A DNA stretch of 21,937 bases from Sediminibacterium ginsengisoli (GTDB lineage: Bacteria > Bacteroidota > Bacteroidia > Chitinophagales > Chitinophagaceae), in the NCBI GenBank assembly GCA_945860335.1, contig CAMAQW010000009.1, positions 1 to 21,937 on the forward strand. Direction: 5' to 3'. The position numbers were made by a program, and so were the translations under genes. Below, one piece after another: positions 7,181 through 15,032 of the stretch. Positions within the stretch are counted from its first letter, which is position 1; every line of letters starts with the position of its first letter. The notes under the pieces were generated by a model that was not told the DNA's origin, searched no databases, and worked only from the letters and a program-made list of their open reading frames with translations.

Positions 7181-8866
7181 TTATTTTTTAATTACTTCTT
7201 CTATTACTTTTCCTACTGCACCATTTGGCATTTGTACTTTTAAAAGTGCTGCAAGTGTTACGGCAATATCCGTCATGTAGGTTTCTTTGTGTGAACTTCC
7301 TTTATTAATACCATAACCATACCATAATAATGGAATATGCGCATCGTACGGATACCATAATCCATGCGTAGTGCCCGTGCTGCCACCATCTATATAGCCA
7401 GGTTTAAATATGATTTGAACATCGCCACTTCTGCGCGGATAAAAACCATTCGCAAGCATTTCACGAAGCGTTTTATTAATTGGCGTAGTCATGATTTCTG
7501 AAGTAGGAAATGCATTAGCAACCGCTTCATTTTTTTTCATGTAACTAGCAATCCATTTTTTTATAGGCGCGTCATCCATTTTTGCAGAATCTAATTTATT
7601 GTGGTTTAAATGCACTTGATAATTGTACATACTCACTACTAAATTTTCGATACCATATTGTGCTTTTAATTGAGCGTTCATTTCTTTTTGAATGCCTGCA
7701 TCATTTACCGTTCCGCCAGGTAATTTATTTTCATTCATAAAGCCTGGAACATGCGCTACGGCGTGGTCTGCGGTTAAGAAAACCGTGTACTGTCCGTTTC
7801 CAACTTGTGCATCTAAGAATGCAAAAAACCTGCCTAATTCTTCATCAAGTCTCACATAATCATCTACATTTTCCCATGAGTTTGGTCCAAAAGAATGGCC
7901 AATATAATCTGGAGAAGAATAACTTACTGTTAGCATATCTGTATTACCAGACTGTCCTAATTTTTCGGCAATGATAGCAGCCTTGGCCATCTCTGTAGTA
8001 AGTGTATTACCGTGTGGTGTAGAAGAAATTTTACCGTAATCTTTGCCAACAAATTTTGATAAATCGTAAGGGAATCCCAATGCATCTTTACCAAATGGTT
8101 TGCCTTCATATTCTTTTTGATCTGCAGTTGCATAATCTGCGTAAGTAGCAGGAGGGAGCGCTGTATTCCAACCTAGTTTGTATAATGAGTCAACAACTTT
8201 TCTATTGTTAAATTCAGTTACCCAATTAGGTAATTGATTGGTGTAATAGGTGCTTGTAATAAAATTGCCAGAAGCCCCTTCATACCAATAAGCACCTGTT
8301 GCACTATGTCCAGCTGGTAAAATTGCGCCTCTATCTTTAATGGCAATACCTACCACTTTACTTTTAAAATTAGTGGCAAGTCTTAACTCGTCACCAATGG
8401 TGGTGGTAAGCATATTGCGTGGACTCATTTGACCATCGGCATCTGTTTTACTGCCCACACCTTTTACTGTTTTGTCTTCACTGCAATACACACTGCGCAT
8501 GAGTTGATTGTCCCACCAGGCGTTACCCGTAATACCATGGATGGCAGGCACTGATCCTGTATAAGCACAAGTGTGACCACAAGCTGTAACTGTTGGGGTG
8601 TAAGGGATAAAATTATTTTCGCAAGAGTAACCTTGGCTTAACAACCTGGTTAATCCACCATTTGCTTTAAATAAAGGTCTATAACGAACTAAATAATCCC
8701 AGCGCATTTGATCCACAACAATGCCTACAACAAGCTTAGGTCTAGCCAATACAGGCGCTAAACCAGCTTTTTGTGCTGCTGGTGTTGTAGTTTTTTGAGC
8801 GCTAACAGCTGTGCTAGCAGATACCAAAAACAGGCCTAAAAGGCTTACAATCAAGTGCTTTTTCAT
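7181..8866 (-). CDS. pafA: PafA-like alkaline phosphatase, secreted
   Basis: Exported phosphomonoesterase of the alkaline phosphatase superfamily, resembling Elizabethkingia PafA. With the start at 8866 it has 561 aa and begins with a clear signal peptide (MKKHLIVSLLGLFLVSA...). The PafA active-site set can be placed at matching spacing: nucleophile Thr94 in TVTACGH, Asn115 in GITGN, Lys177 and Arg179 in IKDRGAILPAGH, and metal ligands Asp52, Asp320, His324, Asp367-His368 and His501. Offsets to the PafA residues Thr79, Asn100, Lys162, Arg164, Asp305, His309, Asp352 and His486 are constant. The upstream ATG at 8899 would add 11 residues before the signal peptide and lies almost at the predicted transcript start. 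Probably scavenges phosphate in the periplasm or at the surface. Confidence 0.9.
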   Translation of the reverse strand: MKKHLIVSLLGLFLVSASTAVSAQKTTTPAAQKAGLAPVLARPKLVVGIVVDQMRWDYLVRYRPLFKANGGLTRLLSQGYSCENNFIPYTPTVTACGHTCAYTGSVPAIHGITGNAWWDNQLMRSVYCSEDKTVKGVGSKTDADGQMSPRNMLTTTIGDELRLATNFKSKVVGIAIKDRGAILPAGHSATGAYWYEGASGNFITSTYYTNQLPNWVTEFNNRKVVDSLYKLGWNTALPPATYADYATADQKEYEGKPFGKDALGFPYDLSKFVGKDYGKISSTPHGNTLTTEMAKAAIIAEKLGQSGNTDMLTVSYSSPDYIGHSFGPNSWENVDDYVRLDEELGRFFAFLDAQVGNGQYTVFLTADHAVAHVPGFMNENKLPGGTVNDAGIQKEMNAQLKAQYGIENLVVSMYNYQVHLNHNKLDSAKMDDAPIKKWIASYMKKNEAVANAFPTSEIMTTPINKTLREMLANGFYPRRSGDVQIIFKPGYIDGGSTGTTHGLWYPYDAHIPLLWYGYGINKGSSHKETYMTDIAVTLAALLKVQMPNGAVGKVIEEVIKK

Positions 8867-8909
8867 ATCAAAATGTGGATTAATACTCGTTTTTAACATA
8901 TTTCAGCGA

Positions 8910-8938
8910 CTAAGGTACACAATGGTGCATAAATCCAA
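8910..8938 (-). promoter_or_regulatory. Candidate promoter of the pafA-like gene
   Basis: On the minus strand, TTG (8938-8936), 18 bases, then TACCTTAG (8917-8910), one mismatch from TAnnTTTG. The predicted start of transcription is within a few bases of the ATG at 8899 and about 40 bases before the ATG at 8866, which supports the latter. I saw no clear Pho-box-like direct repeat. Confidence 0.4.
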
Positions 8939-8944
8939 CGCTTA

Positions 8945-8970
8945 TTGAGTGCATAAATAGATTAATTTTG
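8945..8970 (+). promoter_or_regulatory. Candidate promoter of the oxoamine synthase gene
   Basis: TTG (8945-8947) and an exact TAnnTTTG box, TAATTTTG (8963-8970), with a 15-base spacer, slightly shorter than usual. The ATG at 9011 is 40 bases downstream of the -7 box. Confidence 0.5.
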
Positions 8971-9010
8971 CATCAATTTTTATTGATTACCAAAGAAATA
9001 ATGATAATAT

Positions 9011-10270
9011 ATGGCAGACATCTTTGAGAAACTCCTTAAGAACGCTGGACCACTGGGTCAGCACAGAGAAAGAGCACATGGCTATTTTGCTTTCCCTAAG
9101 TTAGAAGGTGAAATAGGTAGTAGAATGAAATTTAGAGGGAAAGACATGATTGTATGGAGCTTAAATAACTATTTAGGTTTAGCCAATCATCCTGAAATTA
9201 GAAAAACAGACGCCGAAGCTGCAGCAGCATTTGGGTTAGCTTCTCCAATGGGTGCACGTATGATGAGTGGTAACACTGATCAGCACGAACAATTAGAAAG
9301 CGAATTGGCTGCTTTTGTTTTTAAGCAAGACGCGATATTAATGAACTTTGGTTACCAAGGTATCATGAGTACTATTGATGCTATTTGTGGAAGACATGAT
9401 GTGATTGTGTACGACGCAGAAAGCCATGCATGTATTATTGATGGTCTTCGTTTACACCCAGGACACCGTTATGTGTTTAAGCACAACGACCTAGAAGATT
9501 TTGAAAAACAAATGCAGCGTGCCACGGCGCTTATTGAAAAGCAAAAGGCGGGCGGTATTTTAGTAATTACTGAGGGTGTGTTTGGAATGGCTGGTGATCA
9601 AGGAAAGTTAAAAGAAATTGCTGCGCTTAAAGGCAAATACGATTTTAGATTATTAGTAGATGATGCCCATGGTTTTGGTACCCTTGGTAAAACAGGTGCC
9701 GGTGCTGGAGAAGCTCAAGGTTGTCAAGACGCTATTGATTTATACTTTTCTACCTTTGCAAAATCAATGGCATCTATTGGTGCATTTTTAGCGGGTGATA
9801 AAGCCATCATCGATTTTATTCGTTACAATATTCGTTCGCAAATATTTGCTAAGAGTTTACCAATGCCTCTTGTTATTGGTAATTTAAAGCGCTTAGAAAT
9901 GCTTCGCACCATGCCAGAACTTAAAGAAAAGTTATGGAGCAATGCATTAAAATTACAAGCTGGTTTAAAAGAGCGCGGCTTTGATATTGGAAAAACAGAT
10001 ACCCCTGTAACACCGGTATATATGATTGGTGGCGTAGAAGAAGCGACTGCGATGGTGATGGACTTACGTGAAAATTATAAAATATTTTGCTCTATTGTGA
10101 TTTATCCGGTAATTCCTAAAGGACATATTATTTACCGCTTAATTCCTACAGCTTCACACACAGATGCTGATATCCAGGAAACATTAATTGCATTTACTGA
10201 GACAAAAGCCAAGCTAGATGCAGGTGCTTATAAGGTAGAAGCGATTCCAGATATGGCAGAGAAAAAATAA
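9011..10270 (+). CDS. Alpha-oxoamine synthase family PLP enzyme (KBL/SPT/BioF-like), product unknown
   Basis: 419-aa fold-type I PLP enzyme of the family that condenses an amino acid with an acyl-CoA while losing CO2 (2-amino-3-ketobutyrate ligase, serine palmitoyltransferase, BioF, HemA). Seen: the substrate loop LNNYLGLANHPE at 51-62, GARMMSGNTDQHEQLE at 81-96, His139 in ESHACIIDG (stacks on PLP), VDDAHGFG at 216-223 with the Asp that binds the pyridine nitrogen, and the PLP-binding Lys251 in STFAKSMAS. The details differ from the serine palmitoyltransferases I know from Sphingobacterium and Bacteroides (for example SFGSNSYLGL, SRFLNG), so I do not assign that role. A sphingolipid- or sulfonolipid-type condensation is possible, as is glycine C-acetyltransferase. 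It is transcribed alone, with its own promoter and terminator. Confidence 0.85.
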   Translation: MADIFEKLLKNAGPLGQHRERAHGYFAFPKLEGEIGSRMKFRGKDMIVWSLNNYLGLANHPEIRKTDAEAAAAFGLASPMGARMMSGNTDQHEQLESELAAFVFKQDAILMNFGYQGIMSTIDAICGRHDVIVYDAESHACIIDGLRLHPGHRYVFKHNDLEDFEKQMQRATALIEKQKAGGILVITEGVFGMAGDQGKLKEIAALKGKYDFRLLVDDAHGFGTLGKTGAGAGEAQGCQDAIDLYFSTFAKSMASIGAFLAGDKAIIDFIRYNIRSQIFAKSLPMPLVIGNLKRLEMLRTMPELKEKLWSNALKLQAGLKERGFDIGKTDTPVTPVYMIGGVEEATAMVMDLRENYKIFCSIVIYPVIPKGHIIYRLIPTASHTDADIQETLIAFTETKAKLDAGAYKVEAIPDMAEKK

Positions 10271-10283
10271 TTTGAAGGCATGT

Positions 10284-10327
10284 AAAAAGGCCCGCCAATT
10301 GGACTGATTCCAATGGCGGGCCTTTTT
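10284..10327. terminator. Strong bidirectional intrinsic terminator
   Basis: Arms AAAAAGGCCCGCCAATTGG (10284-10302) and CCAATGGCGGGCCTTTTT (about 10310-10327) pair along about 18 bases with one bulged base; the GC-rich core is GGCCCGCC/GGCGGGCC. An A-run and a T-run flank it, so it can stop both the oxoamine synthase transcript and the convergent DUF2911 transcript. Confidence 0.95.
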
Positions 10328-10364
10328 TATTTTTAGATTGTTGTGGTTTTATAACCAACAACAA

Positions 10365-11204
10365 TTATAAACTTTTGATTAGTTCATTTGCAAACGTTAC
10401 ATAGTCTGCATTTTTACCAGTAGCAATATCAATACATTTTTGTGCACTTGCTTTGGCACTTACTTTGTCGCCTAATGCTTTTTCAATTCTAGCTTTTAAA
10501 AGTAGCATCCAATAAGCTTCTTTGTTACCTTCAACAGCTTTTGTAATATTTACAAGTGCTTTGTTGTAATCTTTATCAAATTCATAATAAAAGTTAGCAG
10601 CCGTATTGTAAGTATTTGCTTGAACTGTTTCTGCAGCTAACGCTTTTTCTACTTGAGCACGAACACGATCTTTAATATTAGTACTGATAGGGAGTGCAAC
10701 TTGTACGCCAGCCCAAGCCATGTGTAATTCACAAGTTTCTGCAGCGATGTTTGCAAACTGCATGGTAAAAGTTTCTGCAAAATTGATTGTTTTTTGGGCT
10801 TTTACTTTAACGCGTACAACATCTTCTGCTTCTTTATAACCGTCGGATCCCCAATTGTTTAATCCTTTATTAATAATCACGTCCCAAATTTCTTTACCAG
10901 GGATTGCATAAATAACATAAGTGCCGGCTTCTAATTCGGTTCCACCAATGGTTACTTTGTCGGTAAATTTAATTTTAGTGGCTGCGTTTGCACCTAGGCG
11001 CCATAAGCTACCAAGAGGTGCTAATTCACTTTTTTCTTTTAATACCGTACGGCCTTTAATGTTAGGACGAGAGTATGTAAGTTCGATAGCACCCATACCA
11101 AAATCTTGGTTGATTTTTTGCGTGGTACTTGGCGCAGGCATTTTAATTTGCGCGCTTGCAAAAGTTGTAACAAAAGCTGCTACGATGAAGAGTATTTTTT
11201 TCAT
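10365..11204 (-). CDS. Secreted DUF2911 protein with TPR-like C-terminus
   Basis: 279-aa exported protein of unknown function. Residues 1-18 form a signal peptide (MKKILFIVAAFVTTFASA) ending before Gln-Ile-Lys. The following 140 or so residues match the DUF2911 pattern as I know it: repeated short beta strands with YSRPNIKGRTV, LGSLWRLGANAAT, AGTYVIYAIPG and an NWG segment. The C-terminal third is helical, with Ala/Lys-rich repeats (NKALVNITKAVEGN, ALGDKVSAKASAQKCI) resembling tetratricopeptide units. DUF2911 proteins are common and often multi-copy in Bacteroidota; no biochemical role is established that I can cite. It lies 38 bp downstream of xerD but has its own exact -7 box. Confidence 0.87.
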   Translation of the reverse strand: MKKILFIVAAFVTTFASAQIKMPAPSTTQKINQDFGMGAIELTYSRPNIKGRTVLKEKSELAPLGSLWRLGANAATKIKFTDKVTIGGTELEAGTYVIYAIPGKEIWDVIINKGLNNWGSDGYKEAEDVVRVKVKAQKTINFAETFTMQFANIAAETCELHMAWAGVQVALPISTNIKDRVRAQVEKALAAETVQANTYNTAANFYYEFDKDYNKALVNITKAVEGNKEAYWMLLLKARIEKALGDKVSAKASAQKCIDIATGKNADYVTFANELIKSL

Positions 11205-11231
11205 AGGTAATTATTTATGTTTTTAGAATAG

Positions 11232-11239
11232 CAAACCTA
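11232..11239 (-). promoter_or_regulatory. -7 element of the DUF2911 gene
   Basis: TAGGTTTG on the minus strand (11239-11232) is an exact TAnnTTTG match, 27 bases before the ATG at 11204 and overlapping the region just after the xerD stop. No convincing TTG was found at -33. It suggests the gene is not only read through from xerD. Confidence 0.45.
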
Positions 11240-11242
11240 ACA

Positions 11243-12145
11243 CTATTTTTTAAATGCTGGGTGAAACTGTTGAAGGGTATCCCTTAAGAAATCGCGGTTG
11301 AGGTGGGTGTATATTTCGGTGGTGGTTATGCTCTCGTGACCTAGCATTTCTTGAACGGCTCTTAAATCGGCACCACCTTCCACCAAATGGGTGGCAAAAC
11401 TATGCCTAAAGGTATGCGGTGAAATCACTTTTGTGATACCGGCAGTAGTCGCAAGGCTTTTAATAATATAAAATATCATCACCCGGCTAAGTGCATTGCC
11501 ACGCCTATTTAAAAACAGGATGTCCTGGTTTTTTTCTGAAACACTTTGGTGTGATCTTACCCTGTCTTTGTATATTTTTATGCATTTAATGGCGTCTGAT
11601 CCAATGGGTACAAGTCTTTCTTTGTCGCCTTTACCAATAACTCTAATAAAGCCAATGTCTAGGTAGAGGCAGGAAATTTTAAGCCCTACCAGTTCACTTA
11701 CGCGTAGTCCACAACTATACATGGTTTCTAAAATGGCTTTATTTCTAGTGCCTTCGGGGCTTGATAAATCGATGGCGCCAATAAGCTGTTCTATCTCTTC
11801 AAAACTTAAAGTATCCGGTAATTTACGTCTTGTTTTTGGTGCTTCAAGTAGGGTAGACGGGTCAATGGTAATAAGCTGTTCTGTTAAGAGGTATTTATAA
11901 AAACTTCTGATTCCAGAAATAATGCGTGCCTGTGTAGTAGCCCCCATGCCAAGTTCTCCAATCCATTTTACAAAAGCCTGTAAGTCTTTGAGGGTAAGGG
12001 CTGCAGGATTTTTTTCTTGGTTCACTACTTGTAAATACTGCGTTAGTTTGGTCACATCATGTAGGTATCCTTCCACCGAATGGTCGCTTAAAGATTTTTC
12101 CAATTGTAAGTAGGCTTTGTATCCTTTTTTATAGGCTTCCCACAT
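11243..12145 (-). CDS. xerD: Tyrosine recombinase XerD
   Basis: Site-specific recombinase that resolves chromosome dimers at dif with XerC and FtsK. 300 aa, the standard length. All six catalytic positions are visible: Arg148 (SCGLRVSEL), Lys172 (GKGDKERLVP), His244 and Arg247 (HTFRHSFATHL), His270 (LGHESITTT) and the nucleophile Tyr279 (IYTH). The N-terminal SAM-like DNA-binding domain occupies about residues 1-90. Length, sequence and the absence of attachment repeats or phage genes indicate the housekeeping enzyme and not a mobile-element integrase. XerC versus XerD cannot be settled from the sequence alone, though the pattern is closer to XerD. Confidence 0.92.
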   Translation of the reverse strand: MWEAYKKGYKAYLQLEKSLSDHSVEGYLHDVTKLTQYLQVVNQEKNPAALTLKDLQAFVKWIGELGMGATTQARIISGIRSFYKYLLTEQLITIDPSTLLEAPKTRRKLPDTLSFEEIEQLIGAIDLSSPEGTRNKAILETMYSCGLRVSELVGLKISCLYLDIGFIRVIGKGDKERLVPIGSDAIKCIKIYKDRVRSHQSVSEKNQDILFLNRRGNALSRVMIFYIIKSLATTAGITKVISPHTFRHSFATHLVEGGADLRAVQEMLGHESITTTEIYTHLNRDFLRDTLQQFHPAFKK

Positions 12146-12245
12146 GCGTAGTTTATTAAAGTTGCTGTCTTTACCGGTTAATTTGGAAATGAAGGTAAGC
12201 TAACCGATATTGCGATTCCAAATTTATTAAAAGTAAAGACAAGTA

Positions 12246-12740
12246 ATGCAGGTGAATCTTAAGTCGTTTAAACAAAAGGCAAAAAAACACGAAAAATCTT
12301 TTAAAAGTTTCTTGTCAAAAATTGGTCGTAAGCCACCTAAAGATTTAGATAAAAATGCACCTACTATAGATGCCGAAGTTTGGAAAGAAGTAGACTGTTT
12401 AAGTTGTGCCAATTGTTGTAAAAGCATGAGTCCTACATTTACAGCAACAGATATCAAAAGAATAGCAGCGCATTTTTCTATTACACCTAAAGAGTTCAAA
12501 GAAAAATGGCTCGAATACGACGCCAAAGACAATGACTGGGTAAACGTATCTCAACCTTGTCAGTTTTTGAATTTGAGTACCAACATGTGTGCTATTTATG
12601 AGGTAAGGCCCGCAGACTGCGCAGGTTTCCCGCACCTTAAAAAGAAAAAGTTTGTAGAATATTTACACGTGCACAAACAAAATATTTCCTACTGCCCGGC
12701 AACTTTTAAGATGGTTGAAAAAATGATGGAGCGTTATTAG
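12246..12740 (+). CDS. YkgJ-family cysteine-cluster protein
   Basis: 164-aa cytoplasmic protein with the cysteine pattern of the YkgJ/UPF0153 (CxxCxxCC) family, thought to bind zinc or an iron-sulfur cluster. Seen: CLSCANCC at 51-58, then Cys105, Cys115 and Cys125 (RPADCAGFPH) and Cys150 (ISYCPATF), the spacing expected for the family. The first 45 residues are strongly basic (KQKAKKHEKSFK) and may contact nucleic acid or be disordered. No function is established. It is divergent from xerD (100-bp gap) and converges on yraN with only seven bases between the stop codons and no terminator visible. Confidence 0.85.
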   Translation: MQVNLKSFKQKAKKHEKSFKSFLSKIGRKPPKDLDKNAPTIDAEVWKEVDCLSCANCCKSMSPTFTATDIKRIAAHFSITPKEFKEKWLEYDAKDNDWVNVSQPCQFLNLSTNMCAIYEVRPADCAGFPHLKKKKFVEYLHVHKQNISYCPATFKMVEKMMERY

Positions 12741-12747
12741 TAGCGTT

Positions 12748-13116
12748 TTAAAAGTAAACATCCTCGATAAAATAAATTACCGGTTCATTTCCTAGTTCTA
12801 TCATTACGGAAATCACATCAAACTGAATGTTTTTGTAGTTTGGGTGTAGGTAGTGATAATGGCAAGCCGCATTTTTTAAATGTCTCATTTTTTTAGCAGA
12901 AATATGCTCTTCTGGGTAGCCATAAAGGAGGCTGGTTCTGGTTTTTACTTCTACAAAATGAAGGATATTACCAATTGTCGCAATAATGTCTAATTCCCAA
13001 TGATGATGCCTCCAATTGATATCTAGCAGGGTGTAACCATTGTTTTGTAAATAGGTGGCAGCCAATTGTTCGCCATCTTTACCTGTTTTTATATTATTCT
13101 GGTTTTTGTAAAACAT
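12748..13116 (-). CDS. YraN family (UPF0102) putative nuclease
   Basis: 122-aa member of the YraN/UPF0102 family, a restriction-endonuclease-like fold of unknown cellular role, conserved across bacteria. Seen: TGKDGEQLAATYLQNNGY near the N-terminus (the G-x-x-GE signature), then NWRHHHWELDIIA with Glu41 and Asp43, and FVEVKTR with Glu56 and Lys58, together the PD-(D/E)xK-type acidic and Lys residues. The frame stays open to an ATG at 13221, but those 35 extra residues would run into manA and do not resemble the family, so the ATG at 13116 is preferred. Only 35 bp separate it from the divergent manA start. Confidence 0.9.
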   Translation of the reverse strand: MFYKNQNNIKTGKDGEQLAATYLQNNGYTLLDINWRHHHWELDIIATIGNILHFVEVKTRTSLLYGYPEEHISAKKMRHLKNAACHYHYLHPNYKNIQFDVISVMIELGNEPVIYFIEDVYF

Positions 13117-13151
13117 ATCATATGATTTGACGTTTCTATAAAAAAGGGAAT

Positions 13152-14387
13152 ATGTCATTTGATTATAGCGTTCATAAATTAACAGGTACAGTTCAGCACT
13201 ATAGTTGGGGAGGCACATCATTTTTACCCAGTTTACTAACTATAGAAAATCCCAATCACACTCCATTTGCGGAGTACTGGCTTGGGGTGCACCCAAGTGG
13301 CCCATCTTCGATAGAGGTAAATAAGCAGCCTATTTTACTTTCGGAGGTCATTACGTCTGATCCAAAAGCTGCCTTATCTGAACCCGTTTTTACCCACTTT
13401 GGGGGACTTCCTTATTTGTTTAAAGTACTTGATGTTAAGGATATGCTTTCTATTCAGGTGCATCCTACCAAGGAATATGCTAAGGTAGCTTTTGAAAAAG
13501 AGGAGGCAGCTGGCATCCCTTTAAATGCCCCCAACCGAAATTACAAGGACAAAAATCATAAACCAGAGATTATGCTGGCTATGAGTGAGTTCTGGCTATT
13601 ACATGGATTTAAATCTGAAGCAAAAATTATAGAAACCCTCGAAAATACCGTAGAATTTCAGGTATTAGCACCCTTGTTTAGGGCAGAGGGGTTGCAGGGC
13701 TTATATCAATTTTTAATGGAAATGGATCAGGCACAAGTTGATAGTTTACTGAGTCCGGTTGTAAAAAGGGCACTAAGGCATAAGCAGGATGGAAAAATAG
13801 ACAAAACTTGCCCTGAGTGGTGGGTTGCTAAATTATATGAGAATGGGGCGGGCATAACACCTGTAGATAGGGGTGTGTTTTCGATATATCTATTTAATAT
13901 AGTTTGTATCATGCCTGGACAAGGGATATTTCAGGACGCAGGTGTGCCACATGCTTATTTGGAGGGCCAAAACGTAGAACTCATGGCCAATAGTGATAAT
14001 GTTTTGAGAGGTGGTCTTACCCCAAAACATATCGATGTGCCTGAACTCATTAAAAATATCAAGTTTGAGCATATAGAGCCTGTAATTATTGAAGGCACCA
14101 AGCCTTGTATGGGTGAATCTGTGTATCCAGCTCCAACCACTGATTTTGGTATAGCTACCATTATGCTAGATGGAAGTTATGCATTTGAGCATGAGGCACA
14201 AAGCCTTGATATGTTCCTAGTAGTTGAGGGTGGTTGTGTGGTAAACAATCAATTAACCATTAAAACAGGAGAGGCTTTTGCAGTCTTCCCTGGAGCTAGC
14301 ATAACATTAAATTCGTCCGGTAAAACCCTTATTTATAGAGCATTTGTGCCCTCTACAGTAGCTTATTCACAACATGAGGAAAATTGA
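13152..14387 (+). CDS. manA: Mannose-6-phosphate isomerase, class I
   Basis: Zinc enzyme that interconverts mannose 6-phosphate and fructose 6-phosphate, linking glycolysis to GDP-mannose and glycan synthesis. 411 aa. Seen: VQHYSWGG at 14-21; the zinc ligands Gln102 and His104 in IQVHPTKEYA, Glu139 in HKPEIMLAM and His267 in DAGVPHAYLEG; and the downstream ELMANSDNVLRGGLTPKHID block (276-295) with its catalytic Arg286. These are the hallmarks of the class I (cupin) enzyme. The start ATG at 13152 is preceded by a purine-rich AAAAAGGGAA. It is divergent from yraN. The C-terminal cupin strand has the usual GGCVVNNQ... layout. Confidence 0.95.
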   Translation: MSFDYSVHKLTGTVQHYSWGGTSFLPSLLTIENPNHTPFAEYWLGVHPSGPSSIEVNKQPILLSEVITSDPKAALSEPVFTHFGGLPYLFKVLDVKDMLSIQVHPTKEYAKVAFEKEEAAGIPLNAPNRNYKDKNHKPEIMLAMSEFWLLHGFKSEAKIIETLENTVEFQVLAPLFRAEGLQGLYQFLMEMDQAQVDSLLSPVVKRALRHKQDGKIDKTCPEWWVAKLYENGAGITPVDRGVFSIYLFNIVCIMPGQGIFQDAGVPHAYLEGQNVELMANSDNVLRGGLTPKHIDVPELIKNIKFEHIEPVIIEGTKPCMGESVYPAPTTDFGIATIMLDGSYAFEHEAQSLDMFLVVEGGCVVNNQLTIKTGEAFAVFPGASITLNSSGKTLIYRAFVPSTVAYSQHEEN

Positions 14388-14413
14388 GCTACGTAAAAAT
14401 GTTACTAAGTACT

Positions 14414-14421
14414 TATTTTTG
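14414..14421 (+). promoter_or_regulatory. -7 element of the DUF6580 gene
   Basis: TATTTTTG is an exact TAnnTTTG match, 18 bases before the ATG at 14440. The nearest upstream TTG (14384-14386) is 27 bases away, longer than usual, so the -33 half is unclear. Confidence 0.4.
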
Positions 14422-14439
14422 TTTTGAAACGATATATAC

Positions 14440-14997
14440 ATGAAAATTTCTAGATCAATTATTGCCCCTTTAGTTCTCACTATTTTAGCAAGTGCTCTTT
14501 ATAGAATAATGCCTAATAGACCTATGGGTTTTGCCCCTCAAATTGCTATTGCATTATTTAGTGGTGCCATTTGTATGAACAATAAAAAGTTGGCTTTTGC
14601 AATGCCTCTTATTTCTATGTTTATTTCGGATTTATTTTTTGAAGTATTATACATCAATCACCTAACCGACTATCAAGGTTTTTATAGCGGACAGTGGTTA
14701 AACTATATTTTAATTGCAGGACTTGCAGCTTTTGGATTTTTAATTCAAACTAAAAAAGTAGTATCTATTGCGCTTGCTTTTTTAGCTGGACCTACCACTT
14801 ATTTTATACTTTCTAATTTTAGCGTATGGGCTTTTGGCGGTGGATGGAATAGACCTAAAACATTTGCTGGACTTATGCAGTGTTATGTAGATGGTGTTCC
14901 ATTTTATAGCAATAGCCTTTTAGCAACATTTATATTTGGCGCCGTGTTGTTTGGTGCTTATAGTTTGTTTGCTAAAAACAACAAAGTTATTGCATAG
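14440..14997 (+). CDS. DUF6580-family integral membrane protein
   Basis: 185-aa membrane protein with five or so hydrophobic segments. It matches what I recall of the DUF6580 family (annotated as putative transport proteins, frequent in Bacteroidota): an N-terminal helix ending in LYRIMPNRP, a helix with PQIAIALFSGAI, NNKKLAFAMPLISMFISDLFF at the second/third segments, and a conserved NFSVWAFGG segment near 127-135. The pattern loosely recalls small substrate-binding membrane components of ECF-type vitamin transporters, but I would not name a substrate. It has its own -7 box, follows manA by 52 bp and converges on rnhA. Confidence 0.75.
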   Translation: MKISRSIIAPLVLTILASALYRIMPNRPMGFAPQIAIALFSGAICMNNKKLAFAMPLISMFISDLFFEVLYINHLTDYQGFYSGQWLNYILIAGLAAFGFLIQTKKVVSIALAFLAGPTTYFILSNFSVWAFGGGWNRPKTFAGLMQCYVDGVPFYSNSLLATFIFGAVLFGAYSLFAKNNKVIA

Positions 14998-15032
14998 ATA
15001 ATTTGTTATTTGGTATTGGGTTAGATAATCAT

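Noticed and set aside
8867..8899. Phosphatase start at ATG 8899
   Set aside because: It would put 11 polar residues before the signal peptide and lies almost on the predicted transcription start; ATG 8866 is better.
11243..12145. Tyrosine recombinase as a sign of an integrated mobile element
   Set aside because: Length, complete XerD-like catalytic set, housekeeping neighbours and no flanking direct repeats or phage/transposon genes point to the chromosomal dimer-resolution enzyme.
13117..13221. 35-residue N-terminal extension of YraN from ATG 13221
   Set aside because: It would overlap the start of divergent manA, and the family core begins just after the ATG at 13116.
15001..15032. Hairpin between the DUF6580 gene and rnhA (GGGTTAGATAA / TTATCCC)
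   Set aside because: The pairing is short and interrupted; no adjoining T-run supports a terminator.
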